A stretch of 64,000 nucleotides of DNA from Niebla homalea (GCA_019925105.1 JAHGAU010000021.1:620001-684000); one strand, 5' to 3'; numbered from the stretch's first letter, positions 1-11,923 are shown. Notes: generated from the letters alone by a model not told the origin. Numbers and translations: made by a program.

Positions 1-957
1 ATAAGGAGGTAAATAAAACGTTAATATAAATATAAAGAATTAATCCCTTAAAAACGATAATATCCAGCGTTAAATAGTAATAAGGTTATTAATAAATATT
101 TCCGGCGTTATAAGATTATAAGGAAAAACGATAATACGTTAATAATTTAATTTTAAATAAATAAGAATAACTTAATTTACTTCCTTTTTATCGTATATAC
201 CGGTAACCGGATTAACGTTAATTACGAATATAGGTAATAAAAGTAAAACGTTATATACGTATTAATTTCTTATTTACTATTTAAGGAGCTTAAACCGGGA
301 TTAATTAAAAGGGTAGAAATTAATAATTATTGTTAAATACTTATTAATAAAAAGGGTATTAAAGCGGCCGCTAAATTTATAATAATTACGGGTTTATTAT
401 TATAGTTTAACTTAACCAAGGAAATAAAGGAAGTAATTAAAAACTTAATTAAGAAATTTCATTATTAATCCGGAGGTAAAAAGTAGTGGCGGAAAAATTA
501 TATTTAATAAGGGGCTAAAGAGGCTATAAATACCGGGGTGGCGTAAAAAATAATATTATATTAATTAATAAAGTTATATAAATAAGGTAATAATAATATA
601 TATATTAATAAAGATATTTAATAATATAATCGGAATTCTAAAATTTTAATATTGAATAAACCCGTAAAATAACGGAAGAACAATAAATTTAAAAGTAACC
701 CTTAAGTGGATTTAATCGTAATATTATAGGTTTTCTTAGAAAAAGCGTATAAATAAATTTTTACTTTTTAAACGGCCGTAAATGCTCTTAGCCCTTAAGA
801 TATAAGTAAAAGCTAAATAAATACCGGTTTTTATTCTTAACGTTATAGATATCGGGTTTTTTACGGTTATTAGTAAAGCCAAATAACCGAGTATTAAGGA
901 ACGCCGGAATTAACTTAGTTAGATCCGTAGTATAAATCAATCAATCAATCAATCAAT
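1..957 (+). mobile_element. LINE subfamily B, 3' part (cut by window edge)
   Basis: This is the 3' kilobase of a Tad1/jockey-like non-LTR retrotransposon whose 5' part lies before the window. It aligns base for base, apart from RIP-type C/T and G/A differences, with the last part of the complete B copy ending at 50563. It ends in the shared LINE terminus (GGAACGCCGGAATTA followed by TAGATCCGTAGTATAAATCA) and a TCAA tail at 934-957. All reading frames are closed by stops. The A-subfamily sequence starting directly after its tail matches the middle of an A element (near 28230). The B copy therefore probably inserted into the A copy, whose 5' part would lie outside the window. Confidence 0.85.
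934..957 (+). repeat. (TCAA)n LINE tail
   Basis: A short simple-sequence array of the tetramer ATCA/TCAA forms the 3' tail of a LINE. The same tail, 3 to 6 units long, marks the 3' end of every LINE copy in the window. On minus-strand copies it reads as TGAT/TTGA. It retains CpA although neighbouring DNA has lost it. Confidence 0.85.
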
Positions 958-2646
958 AATAATTATAATAAACTTAAATAAAGTTATAATAAAGCTAAAT
1001 ATTAATATTAAAATCTTTAACCTTTAAATAAATAAAAAGTTTAATTAAAAAGATTATATAAGAAAAGTTTAAAAGAAAATAACTTTATAAGAAAAAAGCC
1101 TTACTTATTTCGCCGTATTAATATAAAAAATTACGTTATAAAAAACCCGGATTATTTATTAAATTATAATAAAGTTAATTATAATATACGTTACGGTTAT
1201 TTAATATATATTTAAAAGTACTCCGGGATATAAGAAAAAGCTTATTTAAATATTATAGAAAGTCCAGAATTAATATTTAAAAGTAATTAATAATATTTAT
1301 AAAATAACTTTTATCTTAATATTAAAGTTTAAGGTTTTTATACCGTTAATTAAAATCTTATTAAATTAAATAATCGCTTAAATAAGGTTAAAAAAAATAT
1401 ATATTTAATTATAATAATAGGAAATAAGTGGATCCGCTAGAATCTTAATAAGTTTTAAGTTAAAAAAAATAAATTAAAAATATTTATTTTCTTTCTTATT
1501 AAGATAAAGTAAAAATAGGTTGAGAAAAAGGTTAATTTTACCGGTATCCCGGAAGTTAATTTAAGCGGGTATAAATTTTTATTAAGCGTAAAAAAGACCG
1601 AAATTAAAAAGATTTAAAAAGTAAAAGTTATAACGATTACTTTATAAGTTATAATAAAATAAATTAAACGTTAACGGAGATATAAAAATTTTATATTTTA
1701 AAGTTATTATTACTTAATTCTTAATAATAAAAAGATTATTAATAAATATCTTTATTATTATAATATTATAAAAAAGGATAATAATATATTAATAATTTAA
1801 TTTCAGACGGATAAAAATAGTTTAATTTATTTCCTATTTACTATATATATTAAAGGTCAGATAAACGCCGGATATAAATACGGATAAAAAAAAAGTAAAA
1901 CGTTATATACGTTTTTATTTTTTATTCCTTATTTTATAAAAATTAAGTTAAAATTTATCATAAAAGCTAATATTTATAATTATTATTAAATATTATTTAT
2001 AAAATAAAATATCCGGATAATTATTAAGTTTATAATATTTACCGGATTATTATTATAATTTAACCTTATTATAAAAATAAATAAAAGTATTAAAAACCTT
2101 ATAAAGAAAACTTATTATTAATTAAAAAAGAAAAAAAGGAACGGAAACCGGTTATATTAATTATATAAACCGGAAAGTATCTTCTATAACCGTAAGGATA
2201 TAATAATAAACGTTTATTAAAAGTTTTTAAAGGAATTAACGGCAATAATAATATAAAAAAAGTATATATTAAATACGTAAATATTAATAAGGATATTTAA
2301 AGGTATTATATAAAATTAAAGTAATATAAATATATAAAAGAACGGAAAAATAATAAGCTTAAAGATAGCTTTTATAAGGATATAATTATAATATTATAGA
2401 TTTTTGAAGGGGAGTTAAAATATAAAAAGTATATAAATAAATTATTATTCTTTAAACGGCCGTTAATATCCTTTACCTTAAGGGATAAAGGGTAAAAGCC
2501 TGGTAAATACCGGTTTTTACCCTAACGTTATAAATATCAGGTTTTTACGGTTATTAATAAGGTTAAAAGGCCGCGTATTAAGGAACGCCGGAATTAGCTT
2601 AACTAGACCCGCAGTATAAATCAATCAATCAATCAATTAATCAATT
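958..2646 (+). mobile_element. LINE subfamily A, 3' part
   Basis: The C-terminal end of ORF2 and the 3' UTR of an A-subfamily LINE, homologous to 28235-29903. The region after the RT keeps the outline of the family's terminal zinc-binding segment, without intact cysteines. It closes with GGAACGCCGGAATTAGCTTAACTAGACCCG and a TCAA tail at about 2618-2646. The abrupt start after the B tail suggests this copy was split by the B insertion at 1-957 rather than born 5'-truncated, but the other half is not visible. RIP has closed all frames. Confidence 0.85.
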
Positions 2647-3038
2647 AAGTTTACTTTAAACTTTACAATTAATAGAAAATTTACTTAATTATCTTAATTA
2701 TAATTTATATAAAATGATAAATATTACTTAAATATACCGTTAATATTCTTTATTTAATTATTAATCTTAAAGTAAAAGTTAATAAAAAACTTTGGTTTTA
2801 TATTAATTTTTAAATAAATTTTTTATTAAAAGTAAAATATAAATTATTTATTTTTATTTAAGATAATTAATTTAAGATATCCTTTTTTATATTAAACTTA
2901 TTCAATAAAAACTTACATGACTATAGGTATGTTTAATTTATTGAATAATGTGAATTTGTTCTTCTTAAATAAGTAATTTATTATTATTATTATATACTTA
3001 TAAACTTTATTATAATGTTTATATTTTAATAATTTAAT

Positions 3039-3281
3039 AATAAAATTAACCGAAATATCCGTTTAATACTTATCGAGGACGTGTAATAGGTTAAAAAGTC
3101 CATATTTACTTTTATGGTATACTTTAAATCTTTTATAAATATAATAAAACTTAATAAACCGGGTAACCGAATTTATTATCTGTGGTTAATAATACTATAA
3201 GCTTAAACGCTTATACGTTATTATTTTACCTATATAACCTTTAACCGGGGACTCATATATTAAGTATATAAGATTTATACG
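3039..3281 (-). pseudogene. Gypsy integrase N-terminal (HHCC) segment, broken
   Basis: Reading the minus strand from 3281 down gives an Ty3/Gypsy integrase N-terminus. It contains IYESPVKGYIGK, then a YYxPQ-like stretch, then RFIKFYYIYKRFKVY, and finally TDISVNFI. In working relatives the first two blocks carry the zinc-binding histidines (HES..GH.G) and the third carries the C..C pair. Here the histidines read Y and the cysteine positions read Y, which single C-to-T or G-to-A changes explain. The last block corresponds to the S-x-DFI start of the catalytic core, with D changed to N. In-frame stops are present. The catalytic core that should follow (below 3039) is not readable. Confidence 0.8.
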
Positions 3282-4304
3282 CAGTTCCTTATTTATTGGG
3301 ATAAATAGTTTACCCGTAACGTAAAATAACCAATTTTATAAGTTATAATAACCCAACTGTGAATGAATTAAATCTGTCTTTATAATATTTAAAGGGATTT
3401 TCTTATATTTAACTTCTTTTAATTATATAATACGTTAAATAACGTTATTATTAATATATATATTTTAAATCCGTTATAATAAATTAATTTAAAACTTAAG
3501 GATATTATTAAGCGATTATTTTATTAACTTTTTATTTAATATATTTCCTTTTAAGTTCCTTAAAAATAATTATTTTAATAATTTTTTATTTTTAAGTACT
3601 TTTTTTATTTAAGGTATAAATTATTGCGTATAAATCTAAAATATAAACCTTAAATTTGTTTATTAATATCCGTATTCAATTAATTTTAAGGTTAGAATTT
3701 AAGTTAAATGACTTTAATATTATTTATTTTTAAAAGCGATTTTTATTATTATTATCGATAACAGGAAGGTCGTTTAATTATTTTATTAAGCTATTAAGTT
3801 TAACGTTTTATTTTCCCGGTTATATGTTATTTAAAAGTTAAACTCCAAAAGGAATTTATTTATTTCGCTTATTACTTATTTAATTACTTTAAGGTTATAA
3901 AATACTTTAGGTTTTTATAATCGGTAATTACTTTAATAAGGTCTTTAATTAATATTTTAGCGAGCTTAAAGTATTATTCTTTAAATATTTTAACGATCGT
4001 TAATAATTCCTTATTGTAAATTTTATAATTATACTTTTAAAAAAAATAATTTTTTAATAAGAAAGCAATTAATTATAATATTCCGTTTAAATCTTTTTAT
4101 AATAAAACCGCGGTAAGTATATAATTTAAAGCATCTATTTTTAATTAAATCTTTTTATTTAAATTAAAATATACCAGGACGGGGACGGTTATAAAAGCTA
4201 TTTTAAGTATATTAAATATTTTTTATTTAAGCTTATTTAACGACTATAAATATTTAAATTCTTATTTAGATATTATTTTAACTAAGTTAGTTAACGATAT
4301 AATT

Positions 4305-5071
4305 ATTCTGGAATAATTAATAATAAATTATTTATAGAAATTTATAAAACCGAAGAATACTTATATATCTTTGATATCTTTAAATATCCATTATTTTTAT
4401 AGAATATTTAATTTAATATTATTTATTTTAAGGCTTTCCGTTATAATTATAAGCCTTAAGTATTTAACCCTTTTAATATTAAATTTATATTTGTTTATAT
4501 TAAGGAATAAATATACTTATTTAAACTTTACTAAAATGGATCGGATATACTCGGTATATATTTATATATCGTTATTATATATTAATATATCGTTTAAATA
4601 TACTATATAGAAAGTATTAAGATATTCTTGTAAAACTTCGTTAATAAAAAATTAAAATGTCCTTAAAGCGTTATAAAGGCTAAATAATATTACGATATAT
4701 TTATATAGGTTATACTTAATAAGAAAAGCGGTTTTTAATTTATAATTTTCTTTAATCCATATTTTATTAAATATTACTATAATATTAAACTTTATATATA
4801 TCCGAGCTCTATAAAACCTAAATAACGTTTTATAAATTAACGGTAACGTATTCTTGTTCTTTTTTATTAAGGTATTTAATATTTTATAATTAACGTATAC
4901 CCTTAATCCGCCGTTAGGCTTTTTAATAATTAATATCGGCGCTGCGTATAATAATATACTAGGCTTAATATAATCCTTACCCAATATATTATCGATATAC
5001 TTTTTTACGACGGTAACCTGCTTTTTTAATATCTTAAAGGCTTTTTATATAAACGGATAAAAAGTATCTTT
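4305..5071 (-). pseudogene. Gypsy reverse transcriptase, broken (open stretch 4652-4984)
   Basis: The clearest protein remnant of the window. The frame read down from 5071 begins with an LKKQVTVVKKYIDN block. It runs without a stop from 4984 to 4652 (110 codons, first codon TTG) and includes DYIKPS, AAPILIIKKPNGGLR and VNYKILNTL. These are the classic fingers and palm signatures of Ty3/Gypsy RT. Motif A reads IKFNI where the family has the catalytic aspartate (KxD). Motif C at 4608-4579 reads YLNDILIY, so the YxDD box is YLND. The later FGFINFYK connection block is at about 4365-4310. Both lost aspartates are D-to-N changes expected from G-to-A RIP. The open stretch is a chance survivor, not a working gene. 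Confidence 0.85.
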
Positions 5072-6270
5072 TAATTTAATAATATAATTAATTAACCTTA
5101 AAAATAAAACCTTATTAATTTCCTTTAAATTTTATATATTAAGGAAATCGTAATAAACTACTGGAATCTTATCTTAAAGTAATTCCTTTATAATTGGGTT
5201 TTTTATTAACTTATTAAAGAACTTCTTATAGTTATTTACCGTAATTATTACAATATCGGTCGTTATATTAATAACCTTATTAAGATCCCCCTTTTTAACT
5301 ATTTAAAATACTCTGGTTATATAATTACTATATTATTATTATTTAAATAAAATACTTTAAAAAAATATATATTAAAATTTTTAATATATTATACTTAAAG
5401 ATAAATTTATCCTACGGTAAAATACGTATATTACTTATTATTATCGTAAATTTATAATATCAAAAACAATAACTTATATAATAATCGGAATTAAATGTTA
5501 TAAATTACGTAAAGAACCTTACTTCTAAATTATATAACTTTAATTATAATATATTTAATATTATATTATATTTTCTTAATATTATTATTATATCTTATAT
5601 CTTATTAATATAGTTTTTTAAAGATACGGTAATCTTATTTATATATATAATATCTATATTAAACTTATGGTTAACGTATCTAAGCTTATAAGGCTTTATT
5701 AATAAGCTTACGTATAAATAATAGGCTTTAATAAAAACCTTATTTATAAATACGAGCGTTAATATATTTATATTAATAAGATATTTAATCTTTTTCTTTC
5801 CTTTTAATAATATAATATATTTATTAAAATCGAATTACCGGCCTTATTTAAATTACTTTAACGACTATAAATAATATCATAATAATTAAATAATAATAAC
5901 TTAATTAATATCTTTTAATTATATAATTCTTTTATATACTTATATAAAAAGTCTTTAATTATAACTTTTATTAAAAACTATTCTTTTTCCGATTTATCCG
6001 ATATAATATTTTTATTATTATTAAGGTTATCTTTATTAATATTGAATTTAACGTATTTTAACTTAATAATAAATTTATTAGAAGGTATTTATTTTTTCCC
6101 TTTATAAGGAAATACGTCGTTAATTATTAAATATCCTTTTTTTCCGTAAGTCAAATAACGAATATTTCTTATTAATCTTTATATAATATAAAAAAGGCGC
6201 TTAATTAAATTAAGGTTAATATTATAATAATTAATTTAACAAGGTCGTATTCTTAATATTATCTTATTAT

Positions 6271-6335
6271 TCTTTTTTATTTTTATAATAATAACTTTCT
6301 TTTTTATTTTTATAATAATAACTTTCTTTTTTATT
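6271..6335. repeat. 27-bp tandem repeat, about 2.4 copies
   Basis: The unit starting TCTTTTTTATTTTTATAATA is repeated at 6271, 6298 and partly at 6325, with no difference between copies. It lies in the gag/protease part of the degraded Gypsy element. The perfect identity in a RIP-mutated setting suggests slippage after mutation. Confidence 0.8.
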
Positions 6336-7800
6336 AATATTCAGTTAAATATATTAATAATATATATATTTAAGTCATATTATCGTAAACGGCTAATATA
6401 TATAAAGAAATTAATATATATCGTACCGTCTATAACTTTTTATTTTAATTTAAATATAATTATCCGTCTTAAGTTTAAAATCTTTTATAAAGTAATCATC
6501 TATAATAAAGTAATAACCATAATAAATCTTATAAGGAATCTATTAAACTTTTTGTCCTTATTTATTAAGCTTTTAAAAAAGTTGGGATTATAAAGTAAAG
6601 CATCCGACTTTTCTTTTTAATTAAATTTATTAAATAGACTTATAAGGTTAATTATAATCTTTATTACCGTTAAATATAAGTTATTATTATTTAGTATTAA
6701 ATATACTTTAATACTCTTAAACGTAATTAACTTATAATAGTTTTGAATATATATAATCCTTAATTATTTATCCGGGAAGAAAATAACGCTTTATTAGAAT
6801 TTAAAGTTTAACCTTATTCTTTAAGTATTTTACTTATCAGCGTCGTTATTACCTTTAAATACCCCGGGGTTTAAATAACGGACGTTTCCCCCAACCTTAC
6901 CCTTTAAATACTACTATAATCCTTTAAAAACATATTATCGATCCTATAGATAACATAAGCTTCTTAATATAAAATTAATTCCTTTATTAATTTTAAAGTT
7001 TATATCGTGATTAGAATTATTTAATATCTTATAAAAGTTATTATTTTTATTTAACTTTATAATTTCTATTTTTAAGTAATTAATCTTTTATAAATAATTA
7101 TTTACTTTTTATCGATATTAATTATAATAATTACGGATTTTTTTTTTTTTTTATATTATCCTCCGATAAGGATAAATTAAACTTTATTCCTTAAATTATA
7201 AATATAAATTCTTTAAGTACTTATTATGCCTTTTAAATAATTTTAGTTATATATTTTTTTGCTTTTTTACTCTTTATAATTTAATTTTTAATTTTAATTA
7301 TATCCGACGTAAGTATATTAACCTCGTTTTATAGTAATAAATTAACGGTAATTATATATTTAATAGCGTCCGTTTATATTTATAAATTATAATCGATTAA
7401 TTTCTTAAGGTCGTTTAAGTTCTTTATACGGAGTATTTAATTTTTATTATCGATTAACTTTATTATTATAATTATATCGTTTACGTTTAATATATATCTT
7501 CTTTTTTCTTCTTTATAACGGCTTTTCTTCTTTTTTAATATTAATATATCCCGTTGAAAATCTTTGAGATTATCGTTATTATTTTCGTTATCGGACTTAT
7601 CCTAAAAATAACCTCCGGGCGTACGTTATTTAAGTATTAAAACCAATTTTTTTATTATTGCCGGTATATATATTTATATAGCCTTTTTTAATGTTTTTTA
7701 ATTTAGGTTATTATTTATAATATAATCCATTTACTTAAATCGAGCTTATAAATTGGATCTTATTATAATCTTAAAATGTTTCTTTACTTAATAATATCCA

Positions 7801-8247
7801 CTTTCGTAGGTTATTAAACCTTTTACTCAAGATTTAATAATAGTTCTATATAATTCAATTAACGTTTATCTCTTAAAAAAAAATTTATATTAAAGACTTA
7901 ATAAAAATAAAATGAATATAACTGAATTTTAACTATATAAAGAAATCTATGGTATAGTATGCTTGCATATAAGTGTACGGAGGGCATACGTTAGGCTCGG
8001 TTGGGCATAGTGCACTGACTGGGCTCTTGGCTACCAGCATCGCAGCCTTCACACCGTGATAACCTGCTCGGATCAGTGAATAAAAATAAAATCGATTCAT
8101 TTACTCAGATTGCTCGCGACGTGCCTATGAGTAAATTAAGAAACTTATAAGCGCTTTAAGCGGCCTTAAATAATAATAAAAAAGTAAAAAATAAAAAACG
8201 TTTAAAACGATAAAATAAGAGTTTTTATTTATTATAAATTTTTTAAT
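7801..8247. other. Non-repetitive stretch with GC-richer patch 7945-8135
   Basis: After an AT-rich lead-in, about 190 bases at 7945-8135 keep many CpA and TpG dinucleotides and have a far higher GC content than the neighbourhood (for example GGCTCGGTTGGGCATAGTGC). No long frame, tRNA fold or match to another part of the window was found. It could be the LTR or 5' leader of the minus-strand Gypsy element, or a scrap of unique DNA that RIP never touched. I cannot choose between these. The rest (8136-8247) is featureless AT-rich sequence. Confidence 0.5.
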
Positions 8248-8589
8248 TTAAGCTTTCTTGGCAAGGGGTACTCCCGTTACCCCCCCCCCTATAAGCCGTA
8301 ATATTCAACGTTTTTCAAAATTGATTATAGATTCGGTTATTTTGTTTAAAAGTTACCCTTGGAGGTAATAATTTACCCTTAAAGGGGGGGTAGTTAAAGG
8401 GTATAATTTAATTAGAAAAACGTTAAGTAAAAAAACTTACGAGCAAGTGGGAAACTCACGAGTAAACCGAATACTCGCGAGCGCTTAAAGGTTAAGTAAA
8501 GGGGGTTATAAGTCTAACCTGCTTAACCTGCTCGCTTGCACTCGGAGTGCTTATATGCTGGTTCACAAATTTACAGATATTATTAAGCT
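8248..8589 (+). repeat. Dispersed unit X, copy 1, with 7-bp flanking duplication
   Basis: A unit of 328 bp (8255-8582) bounded by TTAAGCT at 8248-8254 and 8583-8589, which looks like a target-site duplication. It contains a poly-C run near 8280, a poly-G run near 8391, and a GC-rich, CpA-retaining right part (8430-8580, ending GGTTCACAAATTTACAGATAT). A second copy lies in reverse orientation at 18202-18546. I see no terminal inverted repeat, TG/CA ends or coding frame. The class is therefore open: a short non-autonomous element or a solo LTR of unusual ends. Confidence 0.65.
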
Positions 8590-8672
8590 AGAATATTATA
8601 ATAACATTTTACTATTATAATTTATTCAACTATAATCAAAATATTTTTAATTAAAAAGTAAATATCGCCGTT

Positions 8673-8925
8673 AGAAAAGATGGAAGGCAATGAAAGTATA
8701 AAAGTGATGAAATAGCAGGTAGCAATAAGAAGTAATTAAAGATGGGCCGCAGCCCCCATATAAGTTAATAAGGTATAGGTTACTTATTATAATAATCCGT
8801 TATATCCTTCCTTTTCTATATATATATAAATCGATTCCACCCTTAATTAGCTTTTTTAATGTTTCTAATTCTTTATATACCCATCCGCAAGTTTTTTGTC
8901 TTCTATGCTCTCCCCCTTTCCACCG
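8673..8925 (+). repeat. Direct repeat Y, copy 1
   Basis: About 255 bases beginning AGAAAAGATGGAAGG and containing AAGGTATAGGTTACTTATTA. A second copy in the same orientation is at 18550-18810. Copy 1 keeps more C and G (TGGGCCGCAGCCCCCA, CTCTCCCCCTTTCCACC) than copy 2, whose differences are mostly C to T or G to A. The two could be the LTRs of one element. Without the 5.8-kb LINE inserted between them, their interior would be about 3.8 kb. TG...CA ends could not be placed. Confidence 0.6.
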
Positions 8926-9845
8926 TTTTATTTTAAAGTTTATTATTTATTTAAATATTTAATATAATGGTAACGTTAAGCTTTTTCTTTAATAAAAAAG
9001 AAGAATTAAAATATTAAATTAACTCTATTAACGTTACGCCGGCGGGACTAACAAAGGTGACTATAGAAAACGTAACGCTACGGTTTAAATACTTAAGTAT
9101 TACTTTAATAAGTAAATTAATAATAGAATTAATTCTTAAGGAACTTGATAAGAAGTAAGGTATAGTTTTTACTTGAAATAAAGGTAATAATTATCTTATT
9201 TTACGCCGGTTAAGGGATAGCTTATAAATAACGTATATTAAGGCCGTTACCAAGGCCCTTTATTAAGGCTTACCTTAACGCAGCAGTATAGCGTACCACT
9301 ATGGCGCCGGCGCAAAGATGGCGCTAGCTGCTAACACTTTTATAATTAAGTATTAAAGTATTTAATTTAATTCTCAATTTACTTAATATATATAGGATCT
9401 TATAATAAAATAATAAGTATAATAATTTATAGAATTACGGTAAATCCAGGTAATTTACGATTTTATAGTAATAGAAAGACCTTACGTAGAGGAGCTAAAA
9501 ATGACGTAGGCTTTATGAGTTATAACGGCGGCATAAAGGGAGCAGCCAACTTTTATATAATAGCTTTATATCGTAATACTTACTTTTACTTTGGCTTCCT
9601 TATTATTAACATAAATCTCTTATAAAGGTCTTGAAATATTATTATAAATAAAAACATTATTAATAGTTTAAGTGATAATTTCAACGCGAGGAATTTAATA
9701 AACGTCTTAAGTAATATAGAACGGATACAAAGGTCGTAGATAATAAGGTAAATGAATAATAATAAGCTGAATCGTAAGTTTTATAATAAAGTTTAGAATG
9801 ATTCAGATAGACTAAACGTTTTTAAGTTAATAAATAACGCGGAGC
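8926..9845. other. Mosaic non-coding stretch with lightly mutated patches
   Basis: No gene could be supported here. The stretch alternates AT-rich sequence with patches that kept CpA/TpG, notably 9018-9075 and 9240-9340. The 9240-9293 patch (AAGGCCGTTACCAAGGCCC, then GTATAGCG) resembles the LTR at 41561-41620 (AAGGCCATTGCCAAGACC, then GTATAGCG), so it may be a relative of that LTR family. It ends in GGCGCC/ATGGCGC repeats and GCTGCTAACA at 9328-9337. Confidence 0.4.
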
Positions 9846-10018
9846 TGTTACGTCCATGCATGTATGGGAGCATTGATAGGTGTAGGACACCTATTTGTAC
9901 GTAGAGGACAGGCATCCTTATGATGCTCTTATCCTTTAGGTAGAATTATTATTTATACATTATTATACTTTTTGGTCTATATACTAATAAATAATAATAA
10001 TAACTATTTATATTAACA
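9846..10018 (+). mobile_element. Putative LTR (173 bp)
   Basis: The segment starts TGTTACGTCC and ends TATTAACA, giving the TGTTA...TAACA inverted ends usual for LTRs. It retains CpA/TpG through 9950. It holds nested inverted repeats: AGGTGT-AGG-ACACCT at its core, with GAGCAT...ATGCTC outside. An AT-rich tail follows. No partner LTR was found in the window, so it is either solo or the 5' LTR of the degraded element to its right. The ends are an inference from pattern only. Confidence 0.45.
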
Positions 10019-11910
10019 CTATATTAACGTATATTATAAGATCCGTTAATATAAATTAAGGTATTAATTTATTAACCGTAACGGATACTTTTCTTATAGC
10101 GGTATTAAAGGCATTAACCTTATATCCTTTAAAATACCGTTTTTAATTCGCTTTTAAATACTTTTAAAGAAAGATTAAAGACGGTATTATAAAGAAAATA
10201 TATATATTATAAGCCTTTTAAGTATTATTGGATTTTAATATTATTATTTTAATATATTAATTAAACGCTTTATTAAAATCCGGTAACTTAATAACCGCGA
10301 CGATCCTATATTTAACTTCGGAAAAAGTTACTTAAATAATCGAGAATAACCAGCAATTAAATAACTTAAAAACTATTTTTATTATAAGTAAATTACTTTA
10401 ATTAAAATCTTCTAAAGTTATAAAACTTATTACTTCTTTTCTTAATTTAATTCCTAAATATTAAATTTCAGATCCTTTATTACTTTAACGTAATATTTAA
10501 TACTTTAAAGACGCTTTATTATTATTATAATTATTAAGATTATTATTGACTTTAATGAAATTAAATAGGTTTAAATTACGTTAATATAATTAAAGTCCTT
10601 AAAAACTTAATATTATAAAACTATTATTTCTATTAAACAGTTTTTTATTATTATAATAGTTACCAGATTTACCTTTTATATTAATATTAATATTACGATA
10701 CTCTTTTCTGGCTTTAAGTATTAAACCGGAATCAGAGCTTAATAAATTTAATATATTAAATTTAAGTTTATTAAATTTAAATTTATTATATTATATAAAA
10801 GGTATTTTTGTCGAAGAAGTAATTTTTATTTAATTTATTAATCCGCTTAATCCGTTAAAAATAATAGGTTTTACCAAAAAATAAATAATATAATTACGGG
10901 GTATAATTTAAAAATTAATTCCTACTATTATATAAAATTAATAATAAAATAATCTTAACGATAATTTATTCTTTTTTTTTTTTAATAATATAATATAATT
11001 AATAAAAAGCTTATATTTAAATTAATTAATAAATTTTAATCCCGGTAATATTGGATTTTTTAACCCTTTCTATAAAAATAAGTCTTCCGATATAATTCCT
11101 ATAATTAAGTATTCCGGGAAATATACCTTTTCCGGGATATATATATCTTTATCGATCAATTAAAAAATATTACTTAAATAATAAATATACAATTATTACG
11201 GAATAACTTATAATTATACTTAAGAAGTATTATTTTAAAGTAATATATTATAAAATTATTAAATATTAAGAAACGGTTTATTAAATATAATAACGGTTTA
11301 ATTAAATGAACTTTTTAAATTATTATTAAATTTAAGTTATTTTAATAAGTTAATTTAAATATTCTGGTTATTAGAAAGTATATTATAAATAATATTTTTA
11401 AAACCGGGAGTTTTATAAATATACGTAAACTATTTTACGGGCTATATATACGTTAAATTTTAATAATATTTAAAATTAACTTACGCTTATTTACGGTAAG
11501 TTAAACTTGGAATTTCAGCGGGATTTATAATTATTAAATATAATTATTATTATTAATAATTACCTTAAGCTTATAAATAAATTTAAATATAGTTAATAAG
11601 TTTATATAATTAAGTATTATATATCTCCGTAAATATAGTAAAATCGTAAAACGGATACGTTATTTTAAAATAACCAGAATTTTATAGAAAATTCGGAAAT
11701 TAGTTTTTTTTTTAATTATTAACGTTATCCTTTTAAACGTATAGATAAAATAAAGCTTACGATATATACCCTTAGAAAAAAGGATAACGGTAATTGCTTT
11801 TAACGTTATAAAAGAAAATATTAACGTTAAACCAAGGAAAATTAAGGCTTTTAAAAAAAAGGGTTTAATTTTAAATATTAAACGTATTATATAAAATAAA
11901 GGGCTAATTA
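10019..11910 (+). other. Degraded element interior, unassigned
   Basis: About 1.9 kb of AT-rich, stop-riddled DNA between the putative LTR and the LINE at 11924. Its position suggests the interior (gag side) of an LTR retrotransposon. On the plus strand the longest interpretable stretch lies around 10075-10400, but no protease, RT or zinc-knuckle motif could be read with confidence. The target duplication around the LINE shows that the sequence resuming at 17747 was originally contiguous with it. Confidence 0.35.
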
Positions 11911-11923
11911 AGCCTTTATATTT
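11911..11923. repeat. Target-site duplication, left copy (AGCCTTTATATTT)
   Basis: Perfect 13-bp duplication paired with 17734-17746, exactly bounding the minus-strand LINE between them. It fixes both ends of the element. Confidence 0.9.

Larger units (their letters stand above)
2647..7800 (-). mobile_element. Degraded Ty3/Gypsy LTR retrotransposon (internal region)
   Basis: The minus strand of this stretch carries pol pieces in the order expected for a Gypsy element. Reverse transcriptase lies at about 5071-4305 and the integrase N-terminal zinc region at about 3281-3039. Upstream (5072-7800) would be gag and protease, but I could not recognise them. No LTR pair could be paired up. The 3' side ends at the LINE tail at 2646 and the 5' side fades out before the GC-richer patch at 7945. 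RIP is strong, but more TpG/CpA survives here than in the LINEs (for example 3100-3370). This suggests lower copy number or fewer RIP cycles. Boundaries are approximate. Confidence 0.75.

Noticed and set aside
934..957. TCAA arrays as a CRISPR-like or telomere-like repeat
   Set aside because: Units are 4 bp without spacers and always sit at LINE 3' ends after the same terminal sequence, so they are retrotransposon tails.
4371..4610. Plus-strand open frame of 79 codons
   Set aside because: It is antisense to the Gypsy RT motif C region on the minus strand, has a composition-driven I/L/Y-rich sequence and no family resemblance.
7945..8135. Effector-like host gene in the GC-richer island
   Set aside because: No start-to-stop frame of useful length, signal peptide or cysteine pattern was found on either strand.
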